DNA of 64,000 bases from Lineus longissimus (lineage: Eukaryota; Nemertea; Pilidiophora; Heteronemertea; Lineidae): contig NC_088316.1 of the NCBI RefSeq assembly GCF_910592395.1, positions 4,652,001 to 4,716,000 on the forward strand. The letters are read 5' to 3'. The translations under genes were made by a program, and so were the position numbers. Under the pieces are notes generated by a model. That model did not search any database. It had not been told where the DNA came from and worked only from the letters and a program-made list of their open reading frames with translations. Shown here piece after piece: positions 18,494-31,890 of this stretch (its first letter is position 1; each line of letters opens with the position of its first letter).

Positions 18494-20182
18494 GTTCTGA
18501 AGAAATTATGGTTTTTAGTGCAACTGTGACTATGTCTACTCTAGTTGTATATGCACTTAATTTCCACAAAAACCAAGCAAGTCTAAGCACTCTTTTGGAT
18601 CATTCAGTGATGTCACTCTTTAATAGAAGAGTTGAATAGATAAGAAAGGATATAATCATTTACATATAAATTTATTTCATTGAAGCCACTCCCTGAAGCC
18701 GGCAGCACATATGCTTTATGCATGCTATTGATCACCTCCTTTGCTTCAGCTGGGCTCAAAACATATCAGTCTCGAGACAAGGTTTCCTGTTGTGCTGATT
18801 TTAAAAAGGCAGGTCCCCAATCTCAGTGTCCTGCCCTGCTTTGCTATTGGAGAGGACTACTCTTTTTTCAAGTGTTTCTGGAATATTGAAATGAAATGAC
18901 CAGGGGCGACGTACAGTCATCCGAAAATAAGGTCACAAGGAATTTGATGGAACTTGATACTTTAACAAGTGCAACGTCGAGAGTGGCATATGCCCCTGCC
19001 TGTCTGTATGCTGCCTCCGATTTAATTTCACAACATAATTTTTTTCAAGCAACGAATGATACTATTTTCCTTTTCGAAAGGGACTTTTTTCTTTCATTTT
19101 TCAAGCGGAAAGTGTTTCTTTTTCCATTGAGAAGTTGTTATCCCTAAAGCAAAGTTAAGCTCCTACGGGTCTGCCAATTTTTTTCCAACATCTCCCTGAA
19201 GATTTCAAGGTATTCCTATAGTATAGACTTTTGGTAACAGAGATACAAAAAGTTGAAAAATGAAGTACTACAAGTGATATTCATTTTGCAGCTAACAATC
19301 ATACCTACAAATATAATCCAATCCAAATATAATATCGATCAAAAAACACACCATCTGGCAGTCTCCTGTACATGAATACATGAATGTGATCAGGAGGCTG
19401 ACTCGCCAAATCGCTTTAGCACTGTATTACTCAGTAAAATGTACAGCAAACCGCCTAGGAACGAGTTTTATTCTGAAGATTGCATTCTTAGCATCGCCCC
19501 TGTGGTGTTACTTTACTTCTCGGCCACTTGGATATCGTAGGGCGGGAGTTTTAAACACGGGCGGCTACGAGCGGTATAGTGAGATCCGGCTCGAGCGGCT
19601 ATGGGCGGTACAGGAGCTTAAGGGTTAAAAGATACAATAATTGTTCACAACATGGGAAATGACATCAGTGAGAGAATGGCATAAATTGATGAAACCGGAT
19701 TGAACAACAATTTCTTTTATGCCATCCTCCCAAAACGCCATGTAATTTGAAAGTGAAATAATATTTCATTGAAATGAACCTCATTTTAAATACATGTATA
19801 CAAATTTCAAAATGGGAGAGAATTATGAAAACAGAACTTTCCAGTAAATGTCTATATAATCCATTGGAAAAAAATCATCAAAACATGGAAATACCATTTG
19901 CAGTTGCGGAAACTGAATATACCTCTGGCACACAAAAATGGAAAAGGACCTTCCTCCAATCATCTTCAAAACATGACAAAGAAATTAAATCAAAGTGACA
20001 GGATCAGGTACTTTGGTTCAGTGGGAACAAAAATCAAGATGGCTTCTTTGGTGGTCATCTCGGATAGTTGATGGCACCAATTATCAAAAGGAACCTTTAT
20101 CAAAAAGGCTTTGTCTAACCATTGGCAATTCCCATAGTGAAAATCATTGCATTCCATGAAAGCATTCTCCTTTAAATGCCCA
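18006..20182 (+). repeat. segmental duplication, copy B (main block)
   Basis: It is colinear with 1400-5446 without the two large insertions of copy A, and so preserves their empty sites (single AAATTTATT near 18667-18675; ATCAAAAAACACACC near 19338). It ends at CTTTAAATGCCCAGAAATAA. Confidence 0.9.
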
Positions 20183-20671
20183 GAAATAACGAGGAATATT
20201 CTCTCTATCGGAATATGCTGACACTAAATCAGAGGCCGTGTTTTGTTCAATGTACGCGAATAGAATTATATTTCCAATTTCACACAGGGATTACAAAATT
20301 TCTGGCAGTCCGATAAAAGAGATAATGTGTTATTCTTTTACAGTAACATCTATCGATTAACTAGAGATTCATCCTTTGGACTTCACCGCTCTGTTGTCAG
20401 TTTTTTTGGGGGACGAGTTGAAAGTGGTTCGCGCCCACCTGTGTTGTATCACATGCTCTACACTAGTACTCAGCCCAAGTACCTACCCTGTCAGCTTGTA
20501 ATAGAGCACTTTGGGCTGGTACTAGTTACTAGAACTTGACAGTAGCTTGGGATTGACTCCTCTCAGTCGGCGATGACGTCACAAGTTGGTTACACTCAGT
20601 TGCTGTCCAATCATAGTTACAAGTAACAAACACACTTGGAATGAACACAGTAACGGGACCGAGTGCAGGGA
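20183..20671. other. copy B-specific interval with an inverted repeat
   Basis: It replaces 5447-7344 of copy A. At 20463-20481 and 20508-20527 the sequences ACTAGTACTCAGCCCAAGT and ACTTTGGGCTGGTACTAGT form an imperfect stem. No gene seen. Confidence 0.5.
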
Positions 20672-20945
20672 GAGTACTTCAGTTTATGCTGAGATGTTAA
20701 ATGCAAGACACCAGGCAAATGATACATCTAAAGACTGCTACCTCGCATTATCAGGTGTTCTTTGTGTTATTTGTTCAACGCTTTCGAATTCACTGTTTCT
20801 TGTATTACATTTATGTATATTTGGCCATTAAACAGGTAATTCAAAAAGCAAAGCATTGATTGATTTTGATTTTGATTTTGCAAGAATTATTGAAAAGCAG
20901 CGAATCGATTGAATGTAGCCAAACAAATATGAATTTAAAAAAAAT
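20672..20945 (+). repeat. segmental duplication, copy B (distal block)
   Basis: It matches 7345-7620. A short TTTTGA repeat at 20856-20880 (TTGATTTTGATTTTGATTTTG) is expanded relative to copy A. Confidence 0.85.
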
Positions 20946-22318
20946 TATACAGAAATATTATAGAAGATCAGGCCTGGGTCATAGGAAATGACATGTTGAT
21001 TGCTTCAAATGCTACACTTATACAATGTTGAAATGATGCCATATGAAAGAGTGTACAACATGTGAGGTGGACTGCCCTGGAACTTATAGAAGGTGTTGCT
21101 ATATCTACATGATCTAAACACCTGACATTAGGCCTTTTTTTCCCAGTGCGTGTTAAACCGTGCCCGGCTTAAACCCATCCTGGGTCGGTTCCGACAAGGT
21201 CAGTTCACCTGGAGTGAAATCCCATTTAGACGATGCGGGTTAGCTGAACTGGCTTCGATTCGGATTGGGGCCGGTTTGTTCGTGCCATGGCCGATGGTGG
21301 CGTTGAGCCGGTTAAAAGGCCTACCGTGCTCACGTTCTACTCAGAAAAGTCGGTGTTTTATCGGCCATCTCCACCCTCCCTGTCACAGCTGTGACTGAAC
21401 GTACAATTTACAGACAAGATTGGTTAATCTTTCAATCTCAAAATTCTCCTGAACCGACCCGAGACTGCACTGTTTGGCGAGTCTCGGGTCGGTTCACTTA
21501 ATGTCGGTTCAGGTTAGTTAAAATCCCATTTACATTGTGTGTGTGTTGAACCAAACAGGTCTTGATCCAGATCGAACCCGCACAATGTAAATGGGACTAT
21601 TATAATCTTGAAACAGATTCCGTACACAATAGATCTACCTGCTGTCTGATAGGTTTTAAGCAAATTGCTTCATCATGTTCATGCTTTCCATCCCATGATA
21701 ATAGCCTTTTTGGATTATGGTCAGCTTCTTTTGTGCTTCATATTTAGTGTGATAAGCTTACCAACATTTCTTCCGCAACTTTTTCATCAGTCAAATGGAT
21801 TTCTTTCGATCTTGTTCCATATGATACATTGTGAGGGTAAATATCACTTAATGGTGATGAGATTTTTTTCTCTCTGCACAAAAACTAACACTTTGAGGTC
21901 AAATACTGACATGACTGATGTAAAAAAATCAGGACATGATGTGCCAAAAGGTAAGCAGATATACTAAAATCGTCCAGAGTGTGATTAATGTCCTCTCACA
22001 ACAGGTTTATTTGGCCACATAGGAAGGATATTTTTTCTAATATTGTGGAGTGGAGTGGGTGGAATATTTTTTTATCTCTTTTTTCTCCTGCTTTACAAGC
22101 TAACAAACATCAACACGGAGGGGAAATGGATGAACCTCACTCCTCTGAATCAATATCGCATTGAGCCGTGGAACCCCCTCGACATGGAGATAACGATCTG
22201 ATTTGCGGATGAAAAGCAACAAGGCACAGATAGAGTGACTACCTCAGCTGCTGGGCTCATCACCCAAATAGACAGTAGCATATTAACACAGATGATTATT
22301 CTGATGTCATGGAATATG
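20946..22318. repeat. degenerate repeat region with a short hairpin
   Basis: At 21150-21600 a GC-rich patch carries several GGTTCGG/CGAACC-type words. A clear stem is formed by CCCATTTACATTGTG (about 21525) and CACAATGTAAATGGG (about 21582). It looks like the end of a dispersed element, but boundaries are unclear. No coding gene is recognised. Confidence 0.4.
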
Positions 22319-22320
22319 TA

Positions 22321-23338
22321 CAGTGGAACCCCGGTAACACGACCTCCCAAGGGACTAAGCCGAAGTGGTCGTGTTACCGGGGTGGTCGCGTTAGTGAATT
22401 TAAGAATCATAAGTAGGTTTTCCCGCCAAAACATCGTCCTAGCAGATATGCTGTGTGTACATTGACATGCATTAATGACTACGCCACCGGGTGATTCGAT
22501 AATTTGTGTGTATATCACGAATAAAAAATCATTTTCTTGAGTGTTTTGCGTTTAATTTACAACTTATGTAAATGAGTAAATAAACTGACGAGAGCTAATT
22601 AGACCAAACATTACATTAAAACTTGAGCATGCTAATTAGAGCAAGCATGTCATTCACACCATCGGCAGCTGCCCTTCTTGATGTCAAGCTAATATTCCCG
22701 CTAACATTGAGAGAGGTGATGTGAGAAGATGTTGAGAATTATTCCTGATGTCTTCCTGCTTTAACTTCAGCCAATTTGAACTGGTACTGATTAAATCATC
22801 TTTTTAAAAACGTATTTTATCAATATTACGACGTAGTAAGCATTCTTTACTTTGAGTATCGGTACTCTTACTAATCAACATAATTTATTTGTCCTAAAAA
22901 CTACGTGTGCATGCCTCTTGACATCATTTAATACTAAATGATGAAAAACAAACCGTGAGTCGAAAAGAAAGTTTATTCTTCATTTTATTTGCGCTTACAT
23001 TTGATCAAACTCACTTACACATCATTTATTTTCATATGGATTCCCATGGTCATTGTGTTCGAGGTGCTAACTATCAACACGGATTTGCGAGAAGGTGCCA
23101 ATTGATACGATGCGGTCATGGTTGATTACGGCAATTAGGCCTCATGGTCGCGTTAGCGGGGTTAATTTGCAGTTTGGGACCGACCAAGCTGGTGGTCGCG
23201 GTCTGGGTACCGGGGTGGTCGTGTTAGCGAGGGCCAGTTAATGAGAATTAGAGAGAAAACCATTCGGGACCGGAGAATTTTGGTCGTGTTCGCGGGGTGG
23301 TCGCGTTACTGAGGTGGTCGCCGACCGGGGTTCCACTG
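22321..23338. mobile_element. 1.02 kb TIR element with TA target duplication (pogo/Tigger-like, non-autonomous)
   Basis: The left end is TA|CAGTGGAACCCCGGTAACAC and the right end, read inward on the other strand, is TA|CAGTGGAACCCCGGTCGGC. TA dinucleotides flank both (22319-22320, 23339-23340). Subterminal copies of GTGGTCGYGTTA cluster near each end. No transposase is present. CAGTRGAACC ends with TA duplications are typical of pogo-type elements. Confidence 0.85.
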
Positions 23339-23340
23339 TA

Positions 23341-24890
23341 TAGAGAAATAGAAGTTTCAACTTCTGTGTTCAAATATTGTGTCCTCAACATATCACATGC
23401 TTTAAAGTATCAGATTATGCCCTACAGTAAAATGTGTCATTGGGGCAAGATCCCTCAACCCTTCATAATCTTTGCAAACCCTTCATGAGTCATAGGACCT
23501 TTGTCAGGGGCTCCAGTGAAAGTGGACTCCACTACGACCCCGAAGCAATGGAAATCTACCTTATTTCAAAATGTTTTGATCTTGTTAAATAAGGCATTAG
23601 ACATGCTATTATTGGCTGTGGCTTGGGAGATAGTCAGCTAATATTGTTCTTACAATGAGAGTTATACTGTAGTACTTGACTTCAAAGCTTATGGGGAACT
23701 CCAATACATCGATTATTAACTTTGAAGAACAGCAAATCATCGATTTTCAGCAGGTTTTACACAAGACTGCAGGATTAATTTTAGCCTAATTGCTGTGAGG
23801 GATCTATAAGCTTACTCTCATTAAGAACATTGTCATCATCCTCGTTTTGGAGGTGTGGTTGCCAGCATTGATGGTGAGTTAAAGTAACATAGAAGCCTGG
23901 TTTAATGCAAATAAATTGAGAAGCAATTGAACACTTTCACATGTTTCTGGTAATAAATACTTTTATAGCTAGTTCAGATGCAAAACCATCTAAAACCACT
24001 TGAAGTATTTTTAAGTAAATGCAACTCTCTGCTGAAAAAGTAATTGTTTTTCTACATGTATTTGGCATTCCCTGCGGGTCATTATTTTGCACCTTGTAAT
24101 TTTCTAACCTATTTTGGACACATGTTTGACACATTTGGGGACATTTTGTCACGGCAAGCTGTAGAAGTTATTCGTAATTTCAGTGGCCAAACTTAAAGGA
24201 TGTTAAAGGATTCAGTTCATCAGTGCATGTTTGGATATCAGCAGATACCAGGGTCTGGTTACAAAGGCATGCAAAAACCATTGCTCCTTTGTGCTGATCA
24301 TCGCAGCTGCCTGTGACAAAAATCAGTGCTCGCTTGTAGATGGCAAATTCAGCAATTACTAATGCGCTGGTGACTTATATTTTTATTGCACTCAGCAGTG
24401 ATTTTAATCCCAGGTCACGGTAACAAAAATTGCATGTTTGCACTGTGCTAAAGCTGTTTACCCAATAGACCATTAATACAATCCATTATGGCTTGCAAAA
24501 GCCTCTTACCATCACACAACTAAACCATGACATGGTAAATCAGCTCTTAGTCACCAGCAAATGTATCTCCTCTGGGGCATGTGTCTGCCCTTCTGCCCTG
24601 ACAGTGTATCAATTAATACATTAAGATATAGGGTTTCTCTAATTGGTTGGTGCACCTCCAGGAATCCTTAGTAAGTCTGTCTTCTACTTCGAGGTGAAAG
24701 GTGCCGCTCGACGTGTGAATGAACAGCAATCGGTGGCCATGTACCTATACGTAGTCAGAATTCAGTTGGCTGCCACTTTAAGGTTGCAATGATGTTTAAC
24801 TCATTCAGAAAATAAAACTTAATGTCCAGGTCAGAGGTATCAATATTGCTGGACATCCTTGCTGTCTGACCTTACCAACTTGGATTTCAA
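23341..24890. other. non-coding stretch
   Basis: AT-rich single-copy-looking sequence. No ORF above about 70 codons and no recognisable motif or RNA. Confidence 0.5.
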
Positions 24891-24892
24891 CT

Positions 24893-25500
24893 GCTGTCTC
24901 ACTGAACTTGCCACTACAACTCATTAATACACACATGAACTATCAAACTACATCAAAACATACAAGTCATCAATATCCATCTGATATTCATGCAAGTCCT
25001 TCATATATTGTCTTACTGATTTCATAGTGGTGGAATCAAATTTGTCTCATCTGATGATGTCACAACCTTATTAACTCGGACAGCAGATGATGTCCTATTG
25101 AGTACGCCACTATACCAAAACATGCATGTTCTATCAAACTACATTTAATTTCCATCTAATATCCATCTAATATCAATTCAAGTCCTTCAGTTAATCTCTA
25201 ACCGATTCCATAGTCATGTGATGGAATCAAAGTCATCTTATCTGATGCCATCACAACCTTACTGACTTGGATAGCAGCTTCTGTCCTATTGAACTTGCCT
25301 CTACATCAAAACATCCATGTACTATCAAACTAATATCTATCTGATATCCATTCAGATAATCCCTAACTGATTCCATAGTGTTGGAATCATAGCCGTCTCA
25401 TCAACATCTCATCCGTTGCTGTCACAACCTCACCGATCTTCAAAACCATCTTATTGATTGCTGTAATTGCTGTAGTGTAGACATATACAATATAAATCCT
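24893..25500 (+). repeat. diverged tandem repeat, period about 191 bp, three units
   Basis: The anchor CTATCAAACTA recurs at 24940, 25131 and 25322. Each unit also carries ATCTGATAT-CCAT, CTGATTCCATAGT-GTTGGAATC and TCACAACCTTA-like words in the same order. Units are diverged (roughly 75-85% by eye). No coding potential. Confidence 0.75.
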
Positions 25501-25802
25501 GTCTGGGAGGCTCAGCTTTGATCTGACGGACCAATGATTTGATTCTTTGAGGCTCTGAGATGAACTGGAGGGGATGATGACATCTTGTGTCAAGGTCAAA
25601 GGGAGAATAGCTAAGTTCTGACATTAAGACTGATGTGAAACTGGCTTGGCTCTGGCACAAAACAGTCAGTAAAGACAGAATCGAATATCAAATCCAGGAA
25701 TGAAGGATTTTTATAACCTAGAGGGTGTCGGACTGCATGGCTTCACAATCTTGAAGGTTACAATTTGCAAATATCTCTGAAAGCAAGTATAGATATGTCA
25801 AA

Positions 25803-26347
25803 CCCACAAGCTATATTCCATGCACTAGGTCTAAAGAGACAACTTGGGTGTGTGATTTAGCTGGCCCAGATGATACTCCTGCTCACTACCATGTGCCACC
25901 AATTTTGAATTGTGTATAGGGAGGTCCATAAGACCTAATGCCATGCTAAATTAATGCCAGCGTATTTGAACCACAGAGCCCTATACCCACAAGCTATATT
26001 GCTTGCACTAGGTCTAAAGAGACAAATTGGGCGTGGGATTTAGCTGGCCCAGATGATACTCCTGCTCACTACCATGTGCCACCAATTTTGAATTGTGTAT
26101 AGGGAGGTCCATAAGACCTAATGCCATGCTGAGTTAATGCCAGCGTATTTGAACCACAGAGTCCTATACCCACAAGCTATATTGCTTGCACTAGGTCTGA
26201 AGAGACAAATTGGGTGTGGGATTTAGCTGACCCAGATGATACTCCTGCTCACTACCATGTGCCACCAATTTTGAATTGGGTATAGGGAGGTCCATAAGAC
26301 CTAATGCCATGCTTAGTTAATGCAGTGCATTTGAACAACAGAGCCCT
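25803..26347 (+). repeat. tandem repeat, 183 bp x 3, high identity
   Basis: CCCACAAGCTATATT begins units at 25803, 25986 and 26169. Shared internal landmarks are GCACTAGGTCTAAAGAGACA, GATGATACTCCTGCTCACTA and GGAGGTCCATAAGACC. Identity is above 95%, so expansion is recent. The third unit ends near GAGCCCTGG. Confidence 0.95.
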
Positions 26348-26399
26348 GGTTACACTCCGTTCAAGTGCACTTTATTTTCAGCATAGCGATTTTCAATTA

Positions 26400-27560
26400 T
26401 CTGGTATGGAGAAGTTACGGTCCAGATTGAAGCCATTTTACCAAAAACATCATGCCCAACCCGTCCCTTTATATTAAACATCTTAGAAAGAAACTGACAA
26501 CCAATTTAAAATGGTGATATGTTACAAAAGATTCCCCTTTTTGCACAACAAACCTGATAAATGCTACTAATGTGTCACTTGACCACAATGCTGACAATGT
26601 CTGCATTCCAACTGACTTTTTCTTGGTCATCAAGTGACCTCTTATGACCTTATCGCCCAATCGCATCTAAACAAATCGATCCACATTTTCCCTGATAAAA
26701 GCCAAATCTAATTGTTTGGTAACTTTTGCTTAATCTTAATGACTAAGGTCCTTCGATTAAACACATCAGGCAATCAGGTCTGTGACAATCTTGACCGATG
26801 TTAAAATTATTCAACCATAATTGGTCCTAACTGGATATCACAGGACCATGACAATGGCAGAGTGGAACTTATTTTCAAACAAGCATCACAGCAATTCAAT
26901 TTTGTCTTGCTGTTGTCTTCATATGAAGAAGTGCAATCTGACCAACAGATAAATATTGCTTGAAACAGAATCAAGGCAATGCCAGCAATTGTTTTAGCAG
27001 GCCCCAAGTAGCTGAAAACGTGTCCATCAGAAAATATGTTAAGACATTGTTAGAGAAAAACCACATGGAGCGAAATTGGTCAGAAAAAGGCAACTAATGC
27101 ATCACTTGACCACAATCCCGTCATCATCTGCATCTAAAGTGATGGTTTCTTGTCACTAAGTGCCCTCAAATTATCTGATCGTTCAATTGACAAATCAACA
27201 AATCCTATTTTTTTCTGATAAGACCGGACAATCGTCCAAATCCAATTCTTTCCTAATTTTGGCTTAATCTGCATGACAAAGGTGAAACAGCACTAGGACT
27301 AAGCACATCAACCAATAAGAGCTGATAACTCGCCATAATTGCGCCCTACGGTCACACTGGATCTGGCCATCGCAAAATTAGATTGCGGTGGCCAAATGGC
27401 TTGGCCAGTGAAACACTTGATAACATTACAGTGCGACTTCTTGTAATTTGTTTCTAATCTGCTAAAAATTGATGGGTCTTTGTGCCGAGTTTGACAGAAT
27501 GATAATCTTAGTTGTAATCTTGGTATGATTGTGTCTAATTGAAGTTGGCTGATGATTAAG
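26400..27560 (+). repeat. diverged tandem duplication, period about 528 bp
   Basis: GTCACTTGACCACAATG at about 26573 and ATCACTTGACCACAATC at about 27101 start the same ordered set of words: CTGCAT, TTTTTTCTGATAA/TTTCCCTGATAA, TTTTGGCTTAATC and AAGCACATCA. The two units are old. No gene recognised. Confidence 0.55.
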
Positions 27561-30500
27561 ATCAATTCAGAACACAATGCACTGATAGTTTAGGGTGAAA
27601 TGGGAGTCAAATGTAACTTGGACATGACTGTCATGACATTTCCAAAACATTTTGCATATAATAATCAGAAAAAAAAACTGACAATACTGTACAATATTCA
27701 GTTTTAGTAAGCAAGATATCTTAGTGATGGAGAATTGATCAAGAATTAAATTAAAAAAATTGTATTATCAACTCCGAATTCAGGGAGTTCATTTTTACCA
27801 TATACTATATTCTGTTTACTGAGTGAGGCTTTGTTGTATACTCTAGTTTTAAAGATCTATGACTTATATTTAATCATAACAAAAACAAAACAAACAACAC
27901 TCTGAACAGTGCCCTCATGACCATCAGAAAAATTGGTGTCATTAACCTGGCCACTGTCTTCCCGAACTGAACATTTTGAAAGCATCAAACGACTAAGTGC
28001 CATAATATCTGGCTTGAGTTGGTTATTCAGAAACGGTCTCAGATTGGTGAAGCTCGAGTGTTTTAAAATGAGAACACAGGTCCATCTCGCTTCAGCCACA
28101 ACTAGAGGAACAATCAACTCATACCCAACAATGGCCACAATCCTCATACCCACCAACCACACTTGCTTTGTCCATTCCAGCCACAATCAAAAGCTCTCCT
28201 GCCATAACCGCCAGCACAACTTCGTTTACACCCCTTTAAACATGGAGGAAAAAGCCTTGGATGTTTCTCACCCGCCAAGGCTGCGTGTGCCCAAACGATA
28301 AGGAAAGTAATAAAATGTAAAATTACTATTTACCGCCGCAAACATGTTCAGTAATAACGGCGGCTAGCCTATGATATCATACGCTAAAGAGAGATAAGAA
28401 ATATAGGTTGTTTGCTTTGTGGACTTTGTGTTCGACGATGTTCGCTCTGTTTGTGGGGACGCGTTATTGACCAGAATCATTGCCTTTGATCACCTACCCC
28501 TGAGGTGATGCGAGCCAACTTGCAGTCGCCACGATTTAATATTGTCATACTTTGATATTAGTACTGGTGTTGGAGGCGGTTGGTGGTGTTCATCTGGGTT
28601 GTGACATAGAGGCAGGGAGACCTCTGTGATAGAATGGTTAACCCTTCCGGAGCAGTTATATCAAGCCACATGTTTTTTACCATTGGTGGGTCAATGATGG
28701 TGTTATAAGCATTTATCATCAAGTTAACGTGTGTTGAGACACACAGTAACTGCAGAGTCATTTTCCGAGGGCTTAAAAACATGAATATTGAGTATAAAGC
28801 AGAGTATCAACTAGAACAATATTAGCTCTATAAATGATTGTAATGTATGCTGGAGGAAACTATAGCTAGAGACCATGAAGAAGACCTATAATGTCAGAGA
28901 GACTTGCCCTTCTTATCACACTATCATGATATCATCAGGAGTTGAACCAACACCTTCAGAACAGCAGATGTCAATTTTGAACAGCAGTCTTACCAAGGAA
29001 GATATTTTAAACTACCACTGTGCCACTCTGGCAGCTCTGGCTGGATTAAATTCCACCTTGTGGTCTTGAGCTATAAATATAATGATGCCAGTATCCTGCT
29101 TCTACTGTAAACCGCCAATTTTTTACAGGCAAATTTTGTGAAAAAGGCATTGACTCACAAAAACAAAAATTGTGAAAGAAAGATTTCTTACTGCAAAATC
29201 TGAAATTTCGTAATTGGCAAAAGGAAAAATCCTGAAAATTTTATATTTTTTCTGAAGTTTTTGTGAATTACCAAATTTAAAAGGCACAAAAATTATGCGG
29301 TTTTAATGGCCTTTTTGTGTACACTCATACTTAACACATACCCACTACCCCTTCCCCTACATCTATAGTAATAATTACTGCTTGAAAACATCCACTCAAT
29401 ATTGCATCAAGAAGGTGTCATCTCTCAGATATCCAATGTCCTGTCTTGTAAACAACCAAACAATCACTTCCTTGCTGGCATTGTCCACCCATTTCCTGCT
29501 GGCAGCACATATGAGTCACGTCATGCACCAGGCACTCCGTTTATTATTCCACGACAAACTTTTGATCAACGGTGATTTGCATCACACAATGGTATCGTAA
29601 TGTGCCAAATGGTAAATTAATATTTCACATCATATCCACATGTGCATTCCTCGACAGCAGGATATCTCGGATGCCATCAGTTCTGCACGTTTTAATTGGT
29701 TTCAGATCTGGCGGAATTCTGCGTCAGAAACCAGGGGAGACATCAGTTGTGATGCTATTGTGATTACAAATTGCATAACACATCTTACGGCATCCAGTTT
29801 TATTCCAAAAAAAATAATTTAGCATCAAATTCACACTAACTTGGCTCTGCCTTACTATACATTCTGTGTAGTACTATCGCATAATGCAAACATAAATACA
29901 GTCTGCCTCGGGTTTCAATAATTTAGCATGTCCTTTTATCATAGTTCAGCATCCAGACAGGTCTGTGTCAGATTCATTAAGAATTGTTGGATGACGATTA
30001 TCTTTAATCCTTGGATCACTGGGTAAACGATTGCTAAGTTTTTTCCCCTGTGTTCATGTTTCATCATTCTTGAGACTGGTGATGTCAAATAACGAAGAAC
30101 TCGAGGATGGACTACAAGATGTTGTGCATAACTCATGCTTTGACAAAGACAATTATTGTTTTGGGCGGAAATTGATTTAAACAAATTATTAAAAAACTCT
30201 TTGGGACTTGCTACAAAAATATCTCCAACTGTATTGATGCATCATTCTGGTCAGTTATCCTGAGCTGTGCAAGGCACTTCAAGTACACTATTCTCAAAGC
30301 GCTTTAAAAACATTTCGTCCATGTCGATCAATCCTAAAACCTTTCAGGAGATATCAGGTGAGCTAAACTGACTGTCCGCATTGGTTGTCTCACCAAACAT
30401 TGCTCAACAAGAGCTGTCACTTCACCCAAAACCGCGGCTACTATCTCCAATTTAGCTGCCAAGTTTGATCAGACAACTACTTTGGTACCAATTCCTGCAG

Positions 30501-31890
30501 CCACACCAAAAATACAAAGATAACTACAACAACCATTATGAAATTCCACATCTTATTCTTATCCAATATCGAAGAAGAAATATTTTTTTTATGAAATCAA
30601 AACATGCCCGCCTGTAATGACCTGTCACTAATGTAATTTTCTCAAAATACAATGCCGGAATTCTGAGTCAAACATTTCAAAACGGTTTAAACAATCAGTA
30701 TTAATTTAAGGCAAATTTTTCCGCCTCACCCGATCCAAGTGATAAATTGTCAAATTGATTCGCTCAAATGAACGTGCCAAGAATTTCAAACTAGTATGAG
30801 TTATAGTGTGAGAAATGGCTAATTTTTCATCAAAACTGTGTCAAAGGAAGGTTTCACAAAATAAATGGCAATTAAGGGGTTTGTTAAATGTTCACCTAAT
30901 TTAGCTGTGGTCGTAGAGACAAACATATATCATGTTACAATTAGGGACACGGACCTGGGGTAGACATTTTCAATGAGACAACCAGCAATTTGCAGAGATT
31001 TAGATCGTTTCCTGTTCGGTTTATTGATTTTCTAACATCAAGTTGGTATACTTTGCCAGCACACTTTTCTTAGAATTTTAATTTCAACCTTTTAACATGT
31101 TTCAGGGCCTATGCTGTCCATTCACATATCTTAATCCTGTATTTAGCATTCTCTGAGTATGCAAAGTAGATCCAAGGATAATTTCTCTCCCAACATAGAC
31201 TTTCATTTACCAAAGACAAGCAGCAGTGAGGTTCTTTTTGGCCATGGAATCTGCAGACACTGTGGGAACTGGCCGGCAGAAACAGCTTAAAACAGTATGA
31301 GAATATATCAAAATTGAGAATATGATAATATTTGTAACATTGGGCTCGGTTTGTCTTCTCATTCCCCACCACGACCGATGTAAAATAGTAGTCCAAGAAA
31401 AGGTGGGGTTTTTTTTCATGTAAATTGTATTTTTCCTAAATCCTTGATAAATATCGTGGTTAAATATTGATATTTTCAATACTGTTTTAGGCACTTTCTG
31501 CCAAGTTTCTTCAGATTCTGCTAAATTGCCATGACCTTTGTTTTCCCTTTTCCAATAATTATCACAATATCTCACCGATTTGACTATTTCCTCAAGTATG
31601 TCAAGTGGAGATCAATGCACAGGAATACATTTAGCTTTATAGCAATCCTAGGTCAAGAATCCCTGAACTCCTAGTTATTACTCATGACCTTCAGGCTGAA
31701 TACATGTTTCAGAATAAGAATTCCAGATGCAGCTTCAGAATTCCGCAGCATAGCACTCATCAAGATATGCAACGAATAGTTTCTTCTTCTCCTTCGGCAA
31801 AAATTTGGCGTCAAACATGTCAAAGCAATTGGAATGTCCTGTGCTGTGCAAAATGACAAATATCTCCTCCAGCACTTTTTAATCACTGAT
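27561..31890. other. non-coding stretch
   Basis: About 4.3 kb of AT-rich sequence. An isolated short frame at 28242-28301 (MEEKALDVSHPPRLRVPKR) lies in a slightly GC-richer patch, but no splice-site pair confirms an exon. Only a weak tRNA-like relic is annotated inside. Confidence 0.45.
28938..29034 (-). repeat. tRNA-like relic (A/B box), probable SINE
   Basis: Read on the minus strand, TGGCACAGTGG fits an A box and GGTTCAACTCC fits a B box, about 85 bp apart. The spacing is long for a tRNA, and no cloverleaf can be drawn. Confidence 0.35.

Noticed and set aside
22150-22518. 122-codon minus-strand frame across the TIR element end
   Set aside because: It crosses the transposon boundary at 22320 and follows the inverted repeat, so it is fortuitous.
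24893-26347. CRISPR-like spaced repeats
   Set aside because: Units are contiguous 180-190 bp tandem repeats without short direct repeats and unique spacers; the sequence is eukaryotic.
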